The notes under the pieces are model-generated. The model did not search any database and was not told where the DNA came from. It worked only from the letters and a program-made list of their open reading frames with translations. A stretch of DNA of 64,000 nt from an uncultured Fodinibius sp. (GTDB lineage: Bacteria > Bacteroidota > Rhodothermia > Balneolales > Balneolaceae). A program made the position numbers and the translations under genes. Shown one piece after another: positions 1 through 9,051 of this stretch. Location of the stretch: contig CAJXOG010000003.1 in assembly GCA_913057775.1 (NCBI GenBank), positions 1 through 64,000 of the forward strand, given 5' to 3'. Position 1 is the stretch's first letter; each line of letters begins with the position of its first letter.

Positions 1-516
1 GCCAAGAAGAAGCACAAGCGCGTAGAGCTCCAGAAGATGAAGACCAAGATCGAGAACCAGATTCAGCAGATGGTCGAGGAGAACCGCACCCGCATGGACT
101 TCAAGGAGCGCTACGAAGAGATGATCGAGAAGTACAACAATTACAGCATCAACGTGGAGGTACAGTTTGAAGAGCTGTTCAAGCTGGAGCAGGAGCTGAA
201 TGAAGAGCGCAAACGCAGCGCCAAGGAGAATATGACCGAGGAGGAGCTGGCCATGTTTGATATTGTGACGCGGCGCGACAAGGTAGACCTAAAGGAGAAC
301 GAGCGCAAAGAGATTAAGAAAGGGATATCAGAGCTAATCGAAAAGCTGAAGCAAGAGAAGCTGGTGATGGATTGGTCCAAGCAGCAGAAACGCATCGCCG
401 ATGTGAAAGTCACCATCGAGCGGGAGCTGGATCAGGTACTGCCGGACAAATACGACCGTCAGCTCTTCGCCCAGACGTGTAATGAGGTGTTTGACCACGT
501 GTATCAGTCGTACTGA
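1..516 (+). CDS. hsdR: Type I restriction enzyme R subunit, C-terminal end (partial)
   Basis: The frame is open from base 1 and ends with TGA at 516, so only about the last 171 residues are in the window. The sequence matches the C-terminal helical region (DUF3387-like) of HsdR, the motor and nuclease subunit of type I restriction-modification complexes. It contains ENRTRMDFKERYEEMIEKYN near the start, NMTEEELAMFDI in the middle, VMDWSKQQKRIADVKVTIE and a final VFDHVYQSY. This part contacts the methyltransferase core; the nuclease and helicase domains lie upstream, outside the window. The protein is highly charged and helical. An internal ATG at 37 exists, but the frame clearly continues upstream. 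Family assignment is by recognition of the C-terminal pattern and is fairly secure; whether hsdM and hsdS are present cannot be seen. Confidence 0.85.
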   Translation, partial: AKKKHKRVELQKMKTKIENQIQQMVEENRTRMDFKERYEEMIEKYNNYSINVEVQFEELFKLEQELNEERKRSAKENMTEEELAMFDIVTRRDKVDLKENERKEIKKGISELIEKLKQEKLVMDWSKQQKRIADVKVTIERELDQVLPDKYDRQLFAQTCNEVFDHVYQSY

Positions 517-569
517 CTAATTACTATGTATCTCCTTAAATATAATAACATCCAGTTATTTTGAATAAT

Positions 570-598
570 TTGACAAGTATCTAAAACATTTAGATAAT
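570..598 (+). promoter_or_regulatory. Possible sigma70-like promoter for the Tc toxin genes
   Basis: TTGACA at 570-575 is followed, after a 17-base spacer, by GATAAT at 593-598, in an AT-rich gap between hsdR and the toxin gene. The spacing is ideal for a housekeeping sigma factor. The toxin start lies about 119 bases downstream. Bacteroidota relatives often use different promoter consensus sequences, so this is only a candidate. Confidence 0.35.
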
Positions 599-699
599 AG
601 AAATTAGAGAGTTAAAAATTTTTGTAGCAATTCAGCATCACATTGGGTTCGACTTGTTAGCTAGCAAAAGATAGGGTCGCAAGTTGAAAGATTAATTCT

Positions 700-707
700 A
701 AAGAGAG
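700..707 (+). promoter_or_regulatory. Ribosome-binding site that selects the ATG at 717
   Basis: The purine-rich run AAAGAGAG ends 9 bases before the ATG at 717. An in-frame TTG at 708 directly abuts this run and would have no usable spacing, so the ATG at 717 is taken as the start of the fused TcB-TcC gene. Confidence 0.5.
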
Positions 708-716
708 TTGTATTGC

Positions 717-3700
717 ATGCAGAGTTTTTCAAGAAATACTGAATCGCCCCCTGATGATGGTATGCTCGGCATGGATGAGGAAATAGATGTAGATAAGAAT
801 ACTGGGAATGTAGCTTTCCGGGTGCCAATTCCACTACCTGAAGATCGAACGGATTTTTCTCCCCAGATAAAGTTGATGTTCGGAGGGCAGAGTAACGGAC
901 CTTTTGGAATGGGATGGAACTTATCTCTCGATAGCATATCCCGTTCAACACGTAAGGGGCGACCGACTTACGAAGATTTTGATGAGAAAGACAGCTTCCA
1001 GCTAAGTGGAGTTGGGGAGCTGGTTCCCTCACTAAAAGAAAGGGAAAATAAATGGTTTCGGCAGGTTAGAAAAGAAAACGGTTTTAAAATATACCGGTAT
1101 CGTCCAAGGTCCGCTGACTCAGGGTTGCGAGTGGAACGGTGGGTTGATGCCAGCAATGGCAGTATGCACTGGCGTACTGTTAATGGAAATGGCGTTACTT
1201 CAATATTCGGAGAAACAGAGCAGGGACGTATCTCGGCCCCCTCGGATAATAGTAAGGTCTTTCGCTGGCTGCTGGAGAAGAGGTATGATGATCGCGGAAA
1301 TGTACAGGTCTATGAGTATAAAAAGGAAAACTTGGAGAGAGTTGAAATCGATCGTGCCTCTGAATCTCACCGGTTGCAGGATAATTTGATTACAAATCGG
1401 TATTTGAAACGAATAAAGTACGGCAATACGGAGCCTTTTGATCCTTCTTCGGAAACACCGCCGGAGGATAACCGGTGGTTGTTCCAGGTTGTGCTTGACT
1501 ACGGAGAACACAAGGTGAAGGAACCGAATCCACAGGGAACTCAGACTTGGTCCGGCCGGCCGGATCCTTTCTCCAACTATGAGCCAGGTTTTGAAGTGAG
1601 AACTTACCGGCTGTGCCGACGGATATTGATGTTTCATAATTTTAAAGAGTTGGGGCCGGATCCAGTTCACACCGGCAGTTTTAACATAGAATACGGAAGT
1701 GTGGCCGAAGAACTGGATCCCGAAGGCCGTGCAGGTATGACAATTACTAACATGTCCCGAACTGGCTTCAAAAAGGATACTTCTGGGGACCGATGGTCCC
1801 AGAAAATTCCCCCTTTAGAATTCAGTTATACTAAAGCCAAAGTTGAAGAGGAGGTACACCGGCTGGAAGATACCAACTTGCCAACCGGAATTGACGGCAT
1901 GAATTATCAACCATTTGATCTGTACGGAGAAGGCCTTAATGGCATATTGGCGGAGAGAAATGGAGCTTGGTATTACCTGGAAAATAAGGGAAACGGATCA
2001 TTTTCGCGTCCCCGTGCTACGGATAATCGTCCAGCTTCTAAGCCAGGGACCTATCAGCTTTCGGATGTGGATGGTAATGGCAATCCAGACCTCGTTCACC
2101 TAAGTGGAGAAGAAGCTGGATATTACGAGGTAGAGCCCGATACAAAATCCTGGCAGCCATTTAACAGCTTTAAAAAGGCGGCACGTGTGGGCATGGGCGG
2201 TCCATACGTGCAATCAACGGATCTTACCGGTAACGGACGTGCGGACTTGGCGATAAGTGAGCCTGGACAGATTACTTGGTATGGCTCGGAAGGTAAAGAG
2301 GGGTTTGATAAACCGAGACAGAACACCTTATCGTATAATCAGGAAGAAAGTCCACCCCAGGTTAATACCGATCCGTCACAAGGTTATTATGTAGCTAATA
2401 TATCTGGTAATGGTCAAGATGTTGTACGGGTGAAAAATAATGAGATTTGTTACTGGCCAAATCTTGGATATGGCAGTTATGGCAAAAAGGTTGTAATGGA
2501 CCGGGCGCCTTTTTTTGATAGGCCGGAGAATTACGATCCAAAGAGACTTCATTTTGTAGATCTGACAGGAACAGGAACTTCTGATATACTATATGTTAAC
2601 AGTGAGGGAGCAAGATACTGGATCAATGAATCGGGGAATGGTTTCAGTAATGCCCATGAAATTTCCTCCTTCCCTGCCGTGAGTAATTTACAGACGGTTT
2701 TTGTTATGGATTTACTGGGAGAGGGTACCCCCTGTCTTGTTTGGTCCTCTTCTTTACCTACAGATAGTGATGCCCCCCTTCGTTATATCCGCCTAACAGG
2801 AGAGACCCCCCCCAATCTGCTTGCGAAAATTAATAATAATATGGGGCGCGAAATAAAAATCAGCTATGCGTCCTCAGCTGATTTTTATTTCGCGGATATG
2901 AAGGCAGGAAGGTCATGGCGTACCAAGCTACATTCTCATGTTCCGGTGGTAGAACGGGTTGAATATTCTGATCATGTTACGAATACCCAGTTTCATTCAA
3001 GGTACGTTTATCATGACGGTTATTTTGATGGGCAAGAACGAGAGTTTCGTGGTTTCTCATTTGTGGAACAGTATGACACAGAGAATTTTAGCAAAGAAAA
3101 CTATCCGGAACTGGATAGCGATGATTATGTGCAGCCTACATGTACAAAAACTTGGTTTCACAATGGGGCTAATGGAAAAGATGGCCCTCGAACTGAATTG
3201 AGAAGACAGGACTACTACAACAAGGATGATAAATGTAAATTTATGTCCAGCCCCGTTGTCGAAAAAGGAGACCGTTACGCCGCTAAAACAGTTTCCGAGG
3301 CGCATAAGGTACTGTCAGGGAAAGTGCTCCGGGAAGAGGTGTATGCAGTAGAGGAGGGTGAAATATCCGATCACCCCTTTTCGGTTATTGAGACAAACTA
3401 TAGAATTCGAGTAAAGCAACCGGCTCAGGAGGATTTCTGTGGATCCTATCAGGCATACCAAAGTCAGGAACTGAGCTATCAATACGAGCAGGAGCCAGAA
3501 GATCCGCGCATTACCCATCAGTTTGTGCTGAGGGTCAATGACTATGGTTATCCCGTAAGGACGAGTGAGATTGCTTATCCCCGGCGGGAAGGACCGAATG
3601 TTATTAGAGAACAGTCAAAGATTTATGCAACAGTACAGGAGCAGGAGCTGCAGCATTTAGATAACGGAGTTTACAGACATGGTCTCCCTGTAGAAAGCCA

Positions 3701-6700
3701 GACATTCGAAGTTGGCGGGATCCAAACGGATAGTGACGGCTACTTTTCTTGGAAAAGCCTGAACCGGCAAGTTGATGAAGCGCTGCAGTCGTTGAAGCCT
3801 TTTGACTCAGATCTGGACTCTCCTACGGATCCCGTTGCACGCCTCATTGGCTGGGAAAAGCAGTTTTATTACTCGAGTGAAGACGGAACTACGCGTAATT
3901 CTTCGAATATGGCTTTACCCATACGGTTGCACCATACCGAAGAAGCCGTTTTCAACGATTCTATTCTTGGAGAGGTCTTCGGTTCCCGCTTAGATACGGC
4001 ATCTGTAAAAGACTTGAATTATACCCGTCACGACGGTTATTGGTGGCAGCCGTCCGACGTGAGGGAATATTTGGAAGCAGAGGGATTTTATCAGCCCAAG
4101 AAAAATATTGATCCGTTTGGCAACAGTGAGGTCATCACATATAACGATGATTGCCTTAGTATCGAAAGCCGTACTGATAAAGCTGGGAACGTAACTGAAT
4201 ATCATATGGACTTTTATGCGGTACGTCCAAAGCGTATCATTGATCCGAATGGAAATGCCAAGGAAATAAGATATGACCCATTAGGACGTGTATTTGCCAC
4301 TTCAATTTATGGTAATGCTATGGGCGAGGGGCAGCAGGTCCGGCAGGGAGACCGGCCGCTCGATGAGTATTCTGTTCAACCCGAAGTGGGGCGTATAGAT
4401 TCAGCAGTCGACCCGCAGGGAGAGATCCTTGATGCCCCCCAACGTTTTATACAGGGAGCTACTTCTTTCTACTTTTATGATTTGTTTTCTTGGAAACGAT
4501 CAGGAACTCCTCCCTGTACGATAAATTTGAAAAGGGAATCCCATGTAAGCGATGTTGTAGAAGGAGAAACAAGCAGGATACAAATCAAGGCACATTATGT
4601 TGATGGATTTGGCCGTCCGGTACAAACCAAGAAGAAGGTAGATGCTGGTCCGGCGTTTGTACGGGCTGAGGACGGTACGATTACCGAGGAAAATGAAGTA
4701 GAAAATCGATGGGTTGCAAGTGGGGGCGTTGTTTATAATAACAAGGGTTTGGTAGTCAAAAAGTATGAGCCGATCTATACTGACTCTCCACGCTATGAGC
4801 CGGGCAGTACGTTTCTACGTCATGGTGTGACAGCCAAACAACACTACGATCCGCTAGGTCGCAAAGTAAAGACTGATACCCCCAAAGGTTTTTTTGCCGA
4901 AAATATTTTTACTCCATGGGAAGTTCGCGAATATGATGAAAATGATACCGTTGAACGTTCTTTTTATTATGAAAGCCAGGTAGAAACAGGTGTTATTGGT
5001 GGCGCAGAAAAAGATGCTATAGAAAAAGCCAAAAAGCATTTTGATACGCCCACAGTAAAAGTGCTTGATCCGCTGGGCCGAACTGTTGTTCAGAAAGAAA
5101 GCCTGGGACCATCCGAGATGCTGGAAACGCACAACAGTTTTGACATACAAGATAACATATTGAGTTCCACAGACCCCCGCCAATACTCGTTGAATCAACA
5201 GCGCGAAGCAGATAAACGAATTGCTACACTGGAAAGCCAGTATGATATGCTGGGTAATCCATTGTTGAGCAGGAGTATAGATAGTGGGACAACCCGCCGG
5301 ATTACTGATGTCTTGGACCGTCCTGTTCACGAGTGGTCGGCGCGAAACTTCCATACGATAAGAAGCTATGATGTGCTATCCCGTCCCACAAAAGTCAGGG
5401 TCATAGATGAGAATGGTTCAGATGGGTTAGATCGAGTGGTTGAAGAATATCGGTATGGCGAAGATCTAAATGATGAAGGGGAAGCGCAACGCAGGAACTT
5501 GTTAACCCGGATGGAAAGGCAGTGGGACCAGGCGGGTTTGGTTGAGATAAAAAACTATGATATCGGCGGCCGGCCTTTGGAGACCACCCGACAAATTCGG
5601 TCGAAGTATAAGACAGTTGCGGACTGGTCGTCCGATGTAGCCCTTGATGAAGAGGTTTATACAACTTCCCTCGTTTATGATGCCCTCGGACGTGTGAAAG
5701 AAAAACACCAGGCCGATGGGAGTATTCATAAGCTTTCCTATCATATAAGTGGATTACTGAATCGTATAAATGTCCGGACCAAAGACGGGAGTATCGATGC
5801 TCCAATAATCAAAGGAATTGATTACAATGCCAGGGGACAGCGTACCCATGTGAAGTATAATAACGATGTGAGTACCGATTATACCTATGAGAAGGACACC
5901 TTTCGTCTCAAGCGGATGGTATCAAAGCACAAAGATGATGGTACGGTTCGTACTCGGCAAGAGATCGATTACACTTATGATCCTGTTGGCAACCTGACTC
6001 GAAAAGACGATCAGACACGTACCCATATCTTCGGAAGTATGCCGTCAAACCATGATCAGCAGCATCGTTATTGTGACTATACCTATGACCCTCTGTATCG
6101 CCTGAAGGAGGCCACCGGGTGGATGAGTAAATCTCTGCAGCAACATGATTACGCAGATAATGGAGTGCCGCCGGAAGCTTTTAAGGGGACCCGCCACCTG
6201 TCGCTGAATAACGGGCAGGCACTGACCCGCTATACGCGGAAATACGAATATGACAAAGCGGGTAATATGAGGGAGATGAAGCAGGTCGGGGACGTGGCCT
6301 GGACCCGTGATATGTGGATATCTAAAACATCGAATCGAAGTGTAACGGAGAAAATTCCGGGTGGTACTACCCGAAGTAATCCCGAAGATTTTTTTGATAA
6401 AGCCGGCAACCTGACCGATTTGGATCATCTGGACGGACCGCTGCACTGGAACTATCGTGATCAACTTGCTAAAGCCACTATCATTGAACGATCCGGTGAA
6501 AACAGCATTGACGATGCCGAATACTATGTATATGGGGCAGGGGGGCAGCGCGTACGCAAGGTTAAAGAAACCCTTGAGGATGGGAATGTGATTGTAAGAG
6601 AAAAAATCTACTTGGGAGGCTGTGAAATTAAGCGTGAAAGAAGAGGTGATCGGGTGACGCTGGACCGGAAAACCACTCATGTGAAGGATGACCGTGGAAG

Positions 6701-8933
6701 AGTCGCCCTGATCCACCAGTGGACAAAGGATGAGAATGCACTAGAGACTGATAATGTGGGAACGCCAGCTATTCATTATCAGCTAGAGGATAGGCTGGGT
6801 TCATCATCGCTTGAGCTGGATGAGAATGGAGATATCATCAGCTATGAGGAGTTTTATCCTTTTGGGAGAAGTGCGCTGATAGCCGGAGATAAAATCAAGG
6901 AAGTAGGACGCAAAGAATATCGATACAGCGGTAAGGAGCATGATGATGCGACCGGTTTGTATTACTATGGGCTACGGTATCTGGCGACCTGGCTCGGCCG
7001 GTGGTTGAATCCCGATCCGAAAGGACCGGTGGATGGGTTAAACCTCTATCAGTTTGTCCGGAATAATCCCATAAGTTTACATGACCAAAATGGTGGGAAA
7101 TCTAATTTGTCTTACGAAGAGCGGGAAGCAATGGAGAAAGTGCATAAAAAAGCAAAGGAAACTCATAAACTTCCTGAGAAGCTTACTAAAGGGATGAGTC
7201 AAGAAGAACTTAGTAGATTTGATAAAGACTTGCGTGAAACCTCTGATAGTTACTTCTATGCTTATAATCCAGAAACAGAAAATTTTAAGACGACTAAAAG
7301 TTGGCAAGAATTACTTAGTTATGCCAATAAAAATGATTTAACTATTTATGAGTATACACCTGGTAAACAAACCTCAAGCTCAGACTCAATAGGCGATAAA
7401 CAACATAAGCGAGGTTCAGAAGGCAAAGAACAAACAGCTGATTCCAAGGTTGAGCAAGCCCAAGGAGAGGGTAAGGGTGGAGAAGGAATCGGTGAACCAA
7501 GTACCGGGAAACAAGATAGTAGGGAAAGTACATCAGAAGTTACACCTAAGGGAAGTACAAGCGGATCTGAGGATTCCAAAGGGTTCGAGCGTAAAAAGGG
7601 TTCTTCTGGGGAAGGGAAGGTAAGACGAGAGGGAAAAAAAGACGGTAAAGACAGCAGAGGAAAAAAACCGGGAGGGGTGCCAAGCCGTAGAGGTAAAGAA
7701 AGTCCTAAAGCCCAACCGGATAAGGAGCACCAGCCGTTCGGTGATCCCAAAGGGAAAGTCTGTAAAGAAATCAAGGAAACAGCACTGGAGGCTTGGACTC
7801 AGCGAGTAGAGAAAGGTCAGAAAGTACTTGCTAATGAGTCACAGAATCGCGGTTATGGCTTTGCAGCAGGAGTCGGCGTTTTGAACGGGCTGGGTTCGAT
7901 TGGGGTCGGCACGGTGGAAATATTGGATACCGGTTCCGACGTGATTGGCCTTGGTCTTTCAGCGGCCGGGGAAGCTGCTGGCGTTGTACCAGAGGGTAAG
8001 ACTATGGAGTTTGGTTGCCGTCTTGCATCGCAGGTGCACAGCGCTGCTCGAACGATAGGTACTATTGCCAATAACCCTGTTAAGACCGTATCAAAGCTTC
8101 ACCAGGCGGCAGTTGACACGCTTGCCGATGCCATGATGGGCGATAAAAAGGCGCTGACGAATACCCTTTCTACGGTAACAGAAATTGGAGTTGGTCTTAT
8201 TGGGCCAAGTAAAGGTAAAGGTGCTTTTAAAGGCTTGTCAAGCAGTGCCCGGACTGCCGAAAATGCATTGGATGTAGCGGGGTCCAGTCGTCGGGCTCTT
8301 AAGAATACTGATTCAATATCATCGGATTCATGGTTGCCTGACACAAAAAAACTTAGGGAAACCTTAAATAGGTTACGTCCTGGGAATAAGTGGAAAACAA
8401 AGGCTGATGAGCTTGCTCTAAAGGAGTTGAGAGATTCTAATAATTTAGAAGATCTTGCAAGAGATCTTATTAAAGTTGGCAGAAAGCGAGGAGATTTTAG
8501 TGCCAGATATGATCGATTGGTTGAAAATATTGCTGAAGTTCAAGGTGAATCGAGTAAGTTCTTGGTTAACCCAAAGACCAAGAATCTTGAAATTCGAATC
8601 AATGTTGATGAAGCACAACAGTTTGTTGGGGAAGGCGCAGAAGAATTTGTTATGAAGACATTGAATCATGAGCTCAAACATGCTGATGATTTCTTTAATT
8701 TTCCTGGAAGTCAACATTCAAATCGCCAAATTAGGGAACTCGCATTTAAAAAATTTATCAATGACTATAAGCAAAATAGGGGACGTATCGAAGCAGTAAC
8801 TGAAGCAACTGCTGAAGACTTAACAAAAAAATATATACGTGATAAGTTTGGTGAAGCGGCAGGAGATTATAGCTCTCAACTTGAGAATTGGTCGTCAGAT
8901 TATGTTAGCGGCTGGCTAAGGCCATGGAGATGA
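717..8933 (+). CDS. Fused TcB-TcC Tc-toxin cocoon protein with HExxH payload
   Basis: This 2738-residue protein combines the B and C components of a Tc (ABC) toxin, which form a hollow shell that encloses and releases a C-terminal toxin. An SpvB-type N-terminal domain covers roughly residues 10-330. FG-GAP-like beta-propeller repeats follow (DVDGNGNPDL near 450, DLTGNGRADL near 500, DLTGTGTSDI near 612), then TcdB-middle regions and many YD/RHS repeats from about 1100 to 2060. The RHS core GLYYYGLRYL and NPDPKGPVDGLNLYQFVRNN (2069-2115) marks the end of the shell and the self-cleavage region. The remaining ~615 residues are variable: a charged Gly/Ser/Lys linker (about 2215-2350), a Gly/Ala-rich hydrophobic part (about 2377-2540), and a terminal domain with HELKH at 2651-2655. 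The tcA gene follows 118 bases later. No signal peptide is visible. The toxin activity is inferred only from the HExxH motif. Confidence 0.9.
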   Translation: MQSFSRNTESPPDDGMLGMDEEIDVDKNTGNVAFRVPIPLPEDRTDFSPQIKLMFGGQSNGPFGMGWNLSLDSISRSTRKGRPTYEDFDEKDSFQLSGVGELVPSLKERENKWFRQVRKENGFKIYRYRPRSADSGLRVERWVDASNGSMHWRTVNGNGVTSIFGETEQGRISAPSDNSKVFRWLLEKRYDDRGNVQVYEYKKENLERVEIDRASESHRLQDNLITNRYLKRIKYGNTEPFDPSSETPPEDNRWLFQVVLDYGEHKVKEPNPQGTQTWSGRPDPFSNYEPGFEVRTYRLCRRILMFHNFKELGPDPVHTGSFNIEYGSVAEELDPEGRAGMTITNMSRTGFKKDTSGDRWSQKIPPLEFSYTKAKVEEEVHRLEDTNLPTGIDGMNYQPFDLYGEGLNGILAERNGAWYYLENKGNGSFSRPRATDNRPASKPGTYQLSDVDGNGNPDLVHLSGEEAGYYEVEPDTKSWQPFNSFKKAARVGMGGPYVQSTDLTGNGRADLAISEPGQITWYGSEGKEGFDKPRQNTLSYNQEESPPQVNTDPSQGYYVANISGNGQDVVRVKNNEICYWPNLGYGSYGKKVVMDRAPFFDRPENYDPKRLHFVDLTGTGTSDILYVNSEGARYWINESGNGFSNAHEISSFPAVSNLQTVFVMDLLGEGTPCLVWSSSLPTDSDAPLRYIRLTGETPPNLLAKINNNMGREIKISYASSADFYFADMKAGRSWRTKLHSHVPVVERVEYSDHVTNTQFHSRYVYHDGYFDGQEREFRGFSFVEQYDTENFSKENYPELDSDDYVQPTCTKTWFHNGANGKDGPRTELRRQDYYNKDDKCKFMSSPVVEKGDRYAAKTVSEAHKVLSGKVLREEVYAVEEGEISDHPFSVIETNYRIRVKQPAQEDFCGSYQAYQSQELSYQYEQEPEDPRITHQFVLRVNDYGYPVRTSEIAYPRREGPNVIREQSKIYATVQEQELQHLDNGVYRHGLPVESQTFEVGGIQTDSDGYFSWKSLNRQVDEALQSLKPFDSDLDSPTDPVARLIGWEKQFYYSSEDGTTRNSSNMALPIRLHHTEEAVFNDSILGEVFGSRLDTASVKDLNYTRHDGYWWQPSDVREYLEAEGFYQPKKNIDPFGNSEVITYNDDCLSIESRTDKAGNVTEYHMDFYAVRPKRIIDPNGNAKEIRYDPLGRVFATSIYGNAMGEGQQVRQGDRPLDEYSVQPEVGRIDSAVDPQGEILDAPQRFIQGATSFYFYDLFSWKRSGTPPCTINLKRESHVSDVVEGETSRIQIKAHYVDGFGRPVQTKKKVDAGPAFVRAEDGTITEENEVENRWVASGGVVYNNKGLVVKKYEPIYTDSPRYEPGSTFLRHGVTAKQHYDPLGRKVKTDTPKGFFAENIFTPWEVREYDENDTVERSFYYESQVETGVIGGAEKDAIEKAKKHFDTPTVKVLDPLGRTVVQKESLGPSEMLETHNSFDIQDNILSSTDPRQYSLNQQREADKRIATLESQYDMLGNPLLSRSIDSGTTRRITDVLDRPVHEWSARNFHTIRSYDVLSRPTKVRVIDENGSDGLDRVVEEYRYGEDLNDEGEAQRRNLLTRMERQWDQAGLVEIKNYDIGGRPLETTRQIRSKYKTVADWSSDVALDEEVYTTSLVYDALGRVKEKHQADGSIHKLSYHISGLLNRINVRTKDGSIDAPIIKGIDYNARGQRTHVKYNNDVSTDYTYEKDTFRLKRMVSKHKDDGTVRTRQEIDYTYDPVGNLTRKDDQTRTHIFGSMPSNHDQQHRYCDYTYDPLYRLKEATGWMSKSLQQHDYADNGVPPEAFKGTRHLSLNNGQALTRYTRKYEYDKAGNMREMKQVGDVAWTRDMWISKTSNRSVTEKIPGGTTRSNPEDFFDKAGNLTDLDHLDGPLHWNYRDQLAKATIIERSGENSIDDAEYYVYGAGGQRVRKVKETLEDGNVIVREKIYLGGCEIKRERRGDRVTLDRKTTHVKDDRGRVALIHQWTKDENALETDNVGTPAIHYQLEDRLGSSSLELDENGDIISYEEFYPFGRSALIAGDKIKEVGRKEYRYSGKEHDDATGLYYYGLRYLATWLGRWLNPDPKGPVDGLNLYQFVRNNPISLHDQNGGKSNLSYEEREAMEKVHKKAKETHKLPEKLTKGMSQEELSRFDKDLRETSDSYFYAYNPETENFKTTKSWQELLSYANKNDLTIYEYTPGKQTSSSDSIGDKQHKRGSEGKEQTADSKVEQAQGEGKGGEGIGEPSTGKQDSRESTSEVTPKGSTSGSEDSKGFERKKGSSGEGKVRREGKKDGKDSRGKKPGGVPSRRGKESPKAQPDKEHQPFGDPKGKVCKEIKETALEAWTQRVEKGQKVLANESQNRGYGFAAGVGVLNGLGSIGVGTVEILDTGSDVIGLGLSAAGEAAGVVPEGKTMEFGCRLASQVHSAARTIGTIANNPVKTVSKLHQAAVDTLADAMMGDKKALTNTLSTVTEIGVGLIGPSKGKGAFKGLSSSARTAENALDVAGSSRRALKNTDSISSDSWLPDTKKLRETLNRLRPGNKWKTKADELALKELRDSNNLEDLARDLIKVGRKRGDFSARYDRLVENIAEVQGESSKFLVNPKTKNLEIRINVDEAQQFVGEGAEEFVMKTLNHELKHADDFFNFPGSQHSNRQIRELAFKKFINDYKQNRGRIEAVTEATAEDLTKKYIRDKFGEAAGDYSSQLENWSSDYVSGWLRPWR
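7083..8933 (+). other. Hypervariable toxin payload region of the TcB-TcC fusion
   Basis: This is the part of the fusion downstream of the RHS core (residues 2123-2738). A short AT-richer stretch is followed by a low-complexity charged linker, then a Gly/Ala-rich segment (GYGFAAGVGVLNGLGSIGVG near 2377), and a final ~195-residue module starting near residue 2542. That module contains H2651-E-L-K-H2655 with flanking acidic residues and a downstream Glu-rich helix (E2692, E2696, E2700) that could supply a third zinc ligand. This arrangement suggests a zinc metallopeptidase effector. I do not recognise the family. No immunity-type gene sits in the 118-base gap after it. Confidence 0.65.
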
Positions 8934-9051
8934 AAAATCACGAATTATAGTTGCTTTAAATTGCAAAGAATAACTAATAGGGGCTTGATATCAGTTTATT
9001 TAGCTACAGTATTTATAGAGTTGTAATACTAACTGACTATATTTTTCCATT

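Noticed and set aside
4854..5354. A 166-codon minus-strand frame inside the TcB-TcC gene
   Set aside because: It is the antisense of RHS-like coding sequence and shows no recognisable family or operon context.
6045..6716. A 223-codon open frame on the minus strand inside the TcB-TcC gene
   Set aside because: It lies opposite RHS repeats and has no domain, no start signal and a composition expected from the antisense of repetitive coding DNA.
7360..7760. Frameshift or pseudogene in the low-complexity payload linker
   Set aside because: The frame stays open through the linker and into the HExxH module, so the low-complexity composition is a linker and not decay.
717..8933. Type VI secretion-type Rhs effector
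   Set aside because: The SpvB and TcdB-middle regions and the adjacent TcA gene show a Tc toxin; no VgrG, PAAR or EagR gene is present.
8934..9051. Possible immunity gene for the Tc payload
   Set aside because: The 118-base gap is too short and has no credible frame; Tc toxins usually need none because the cargo stays in the shell.
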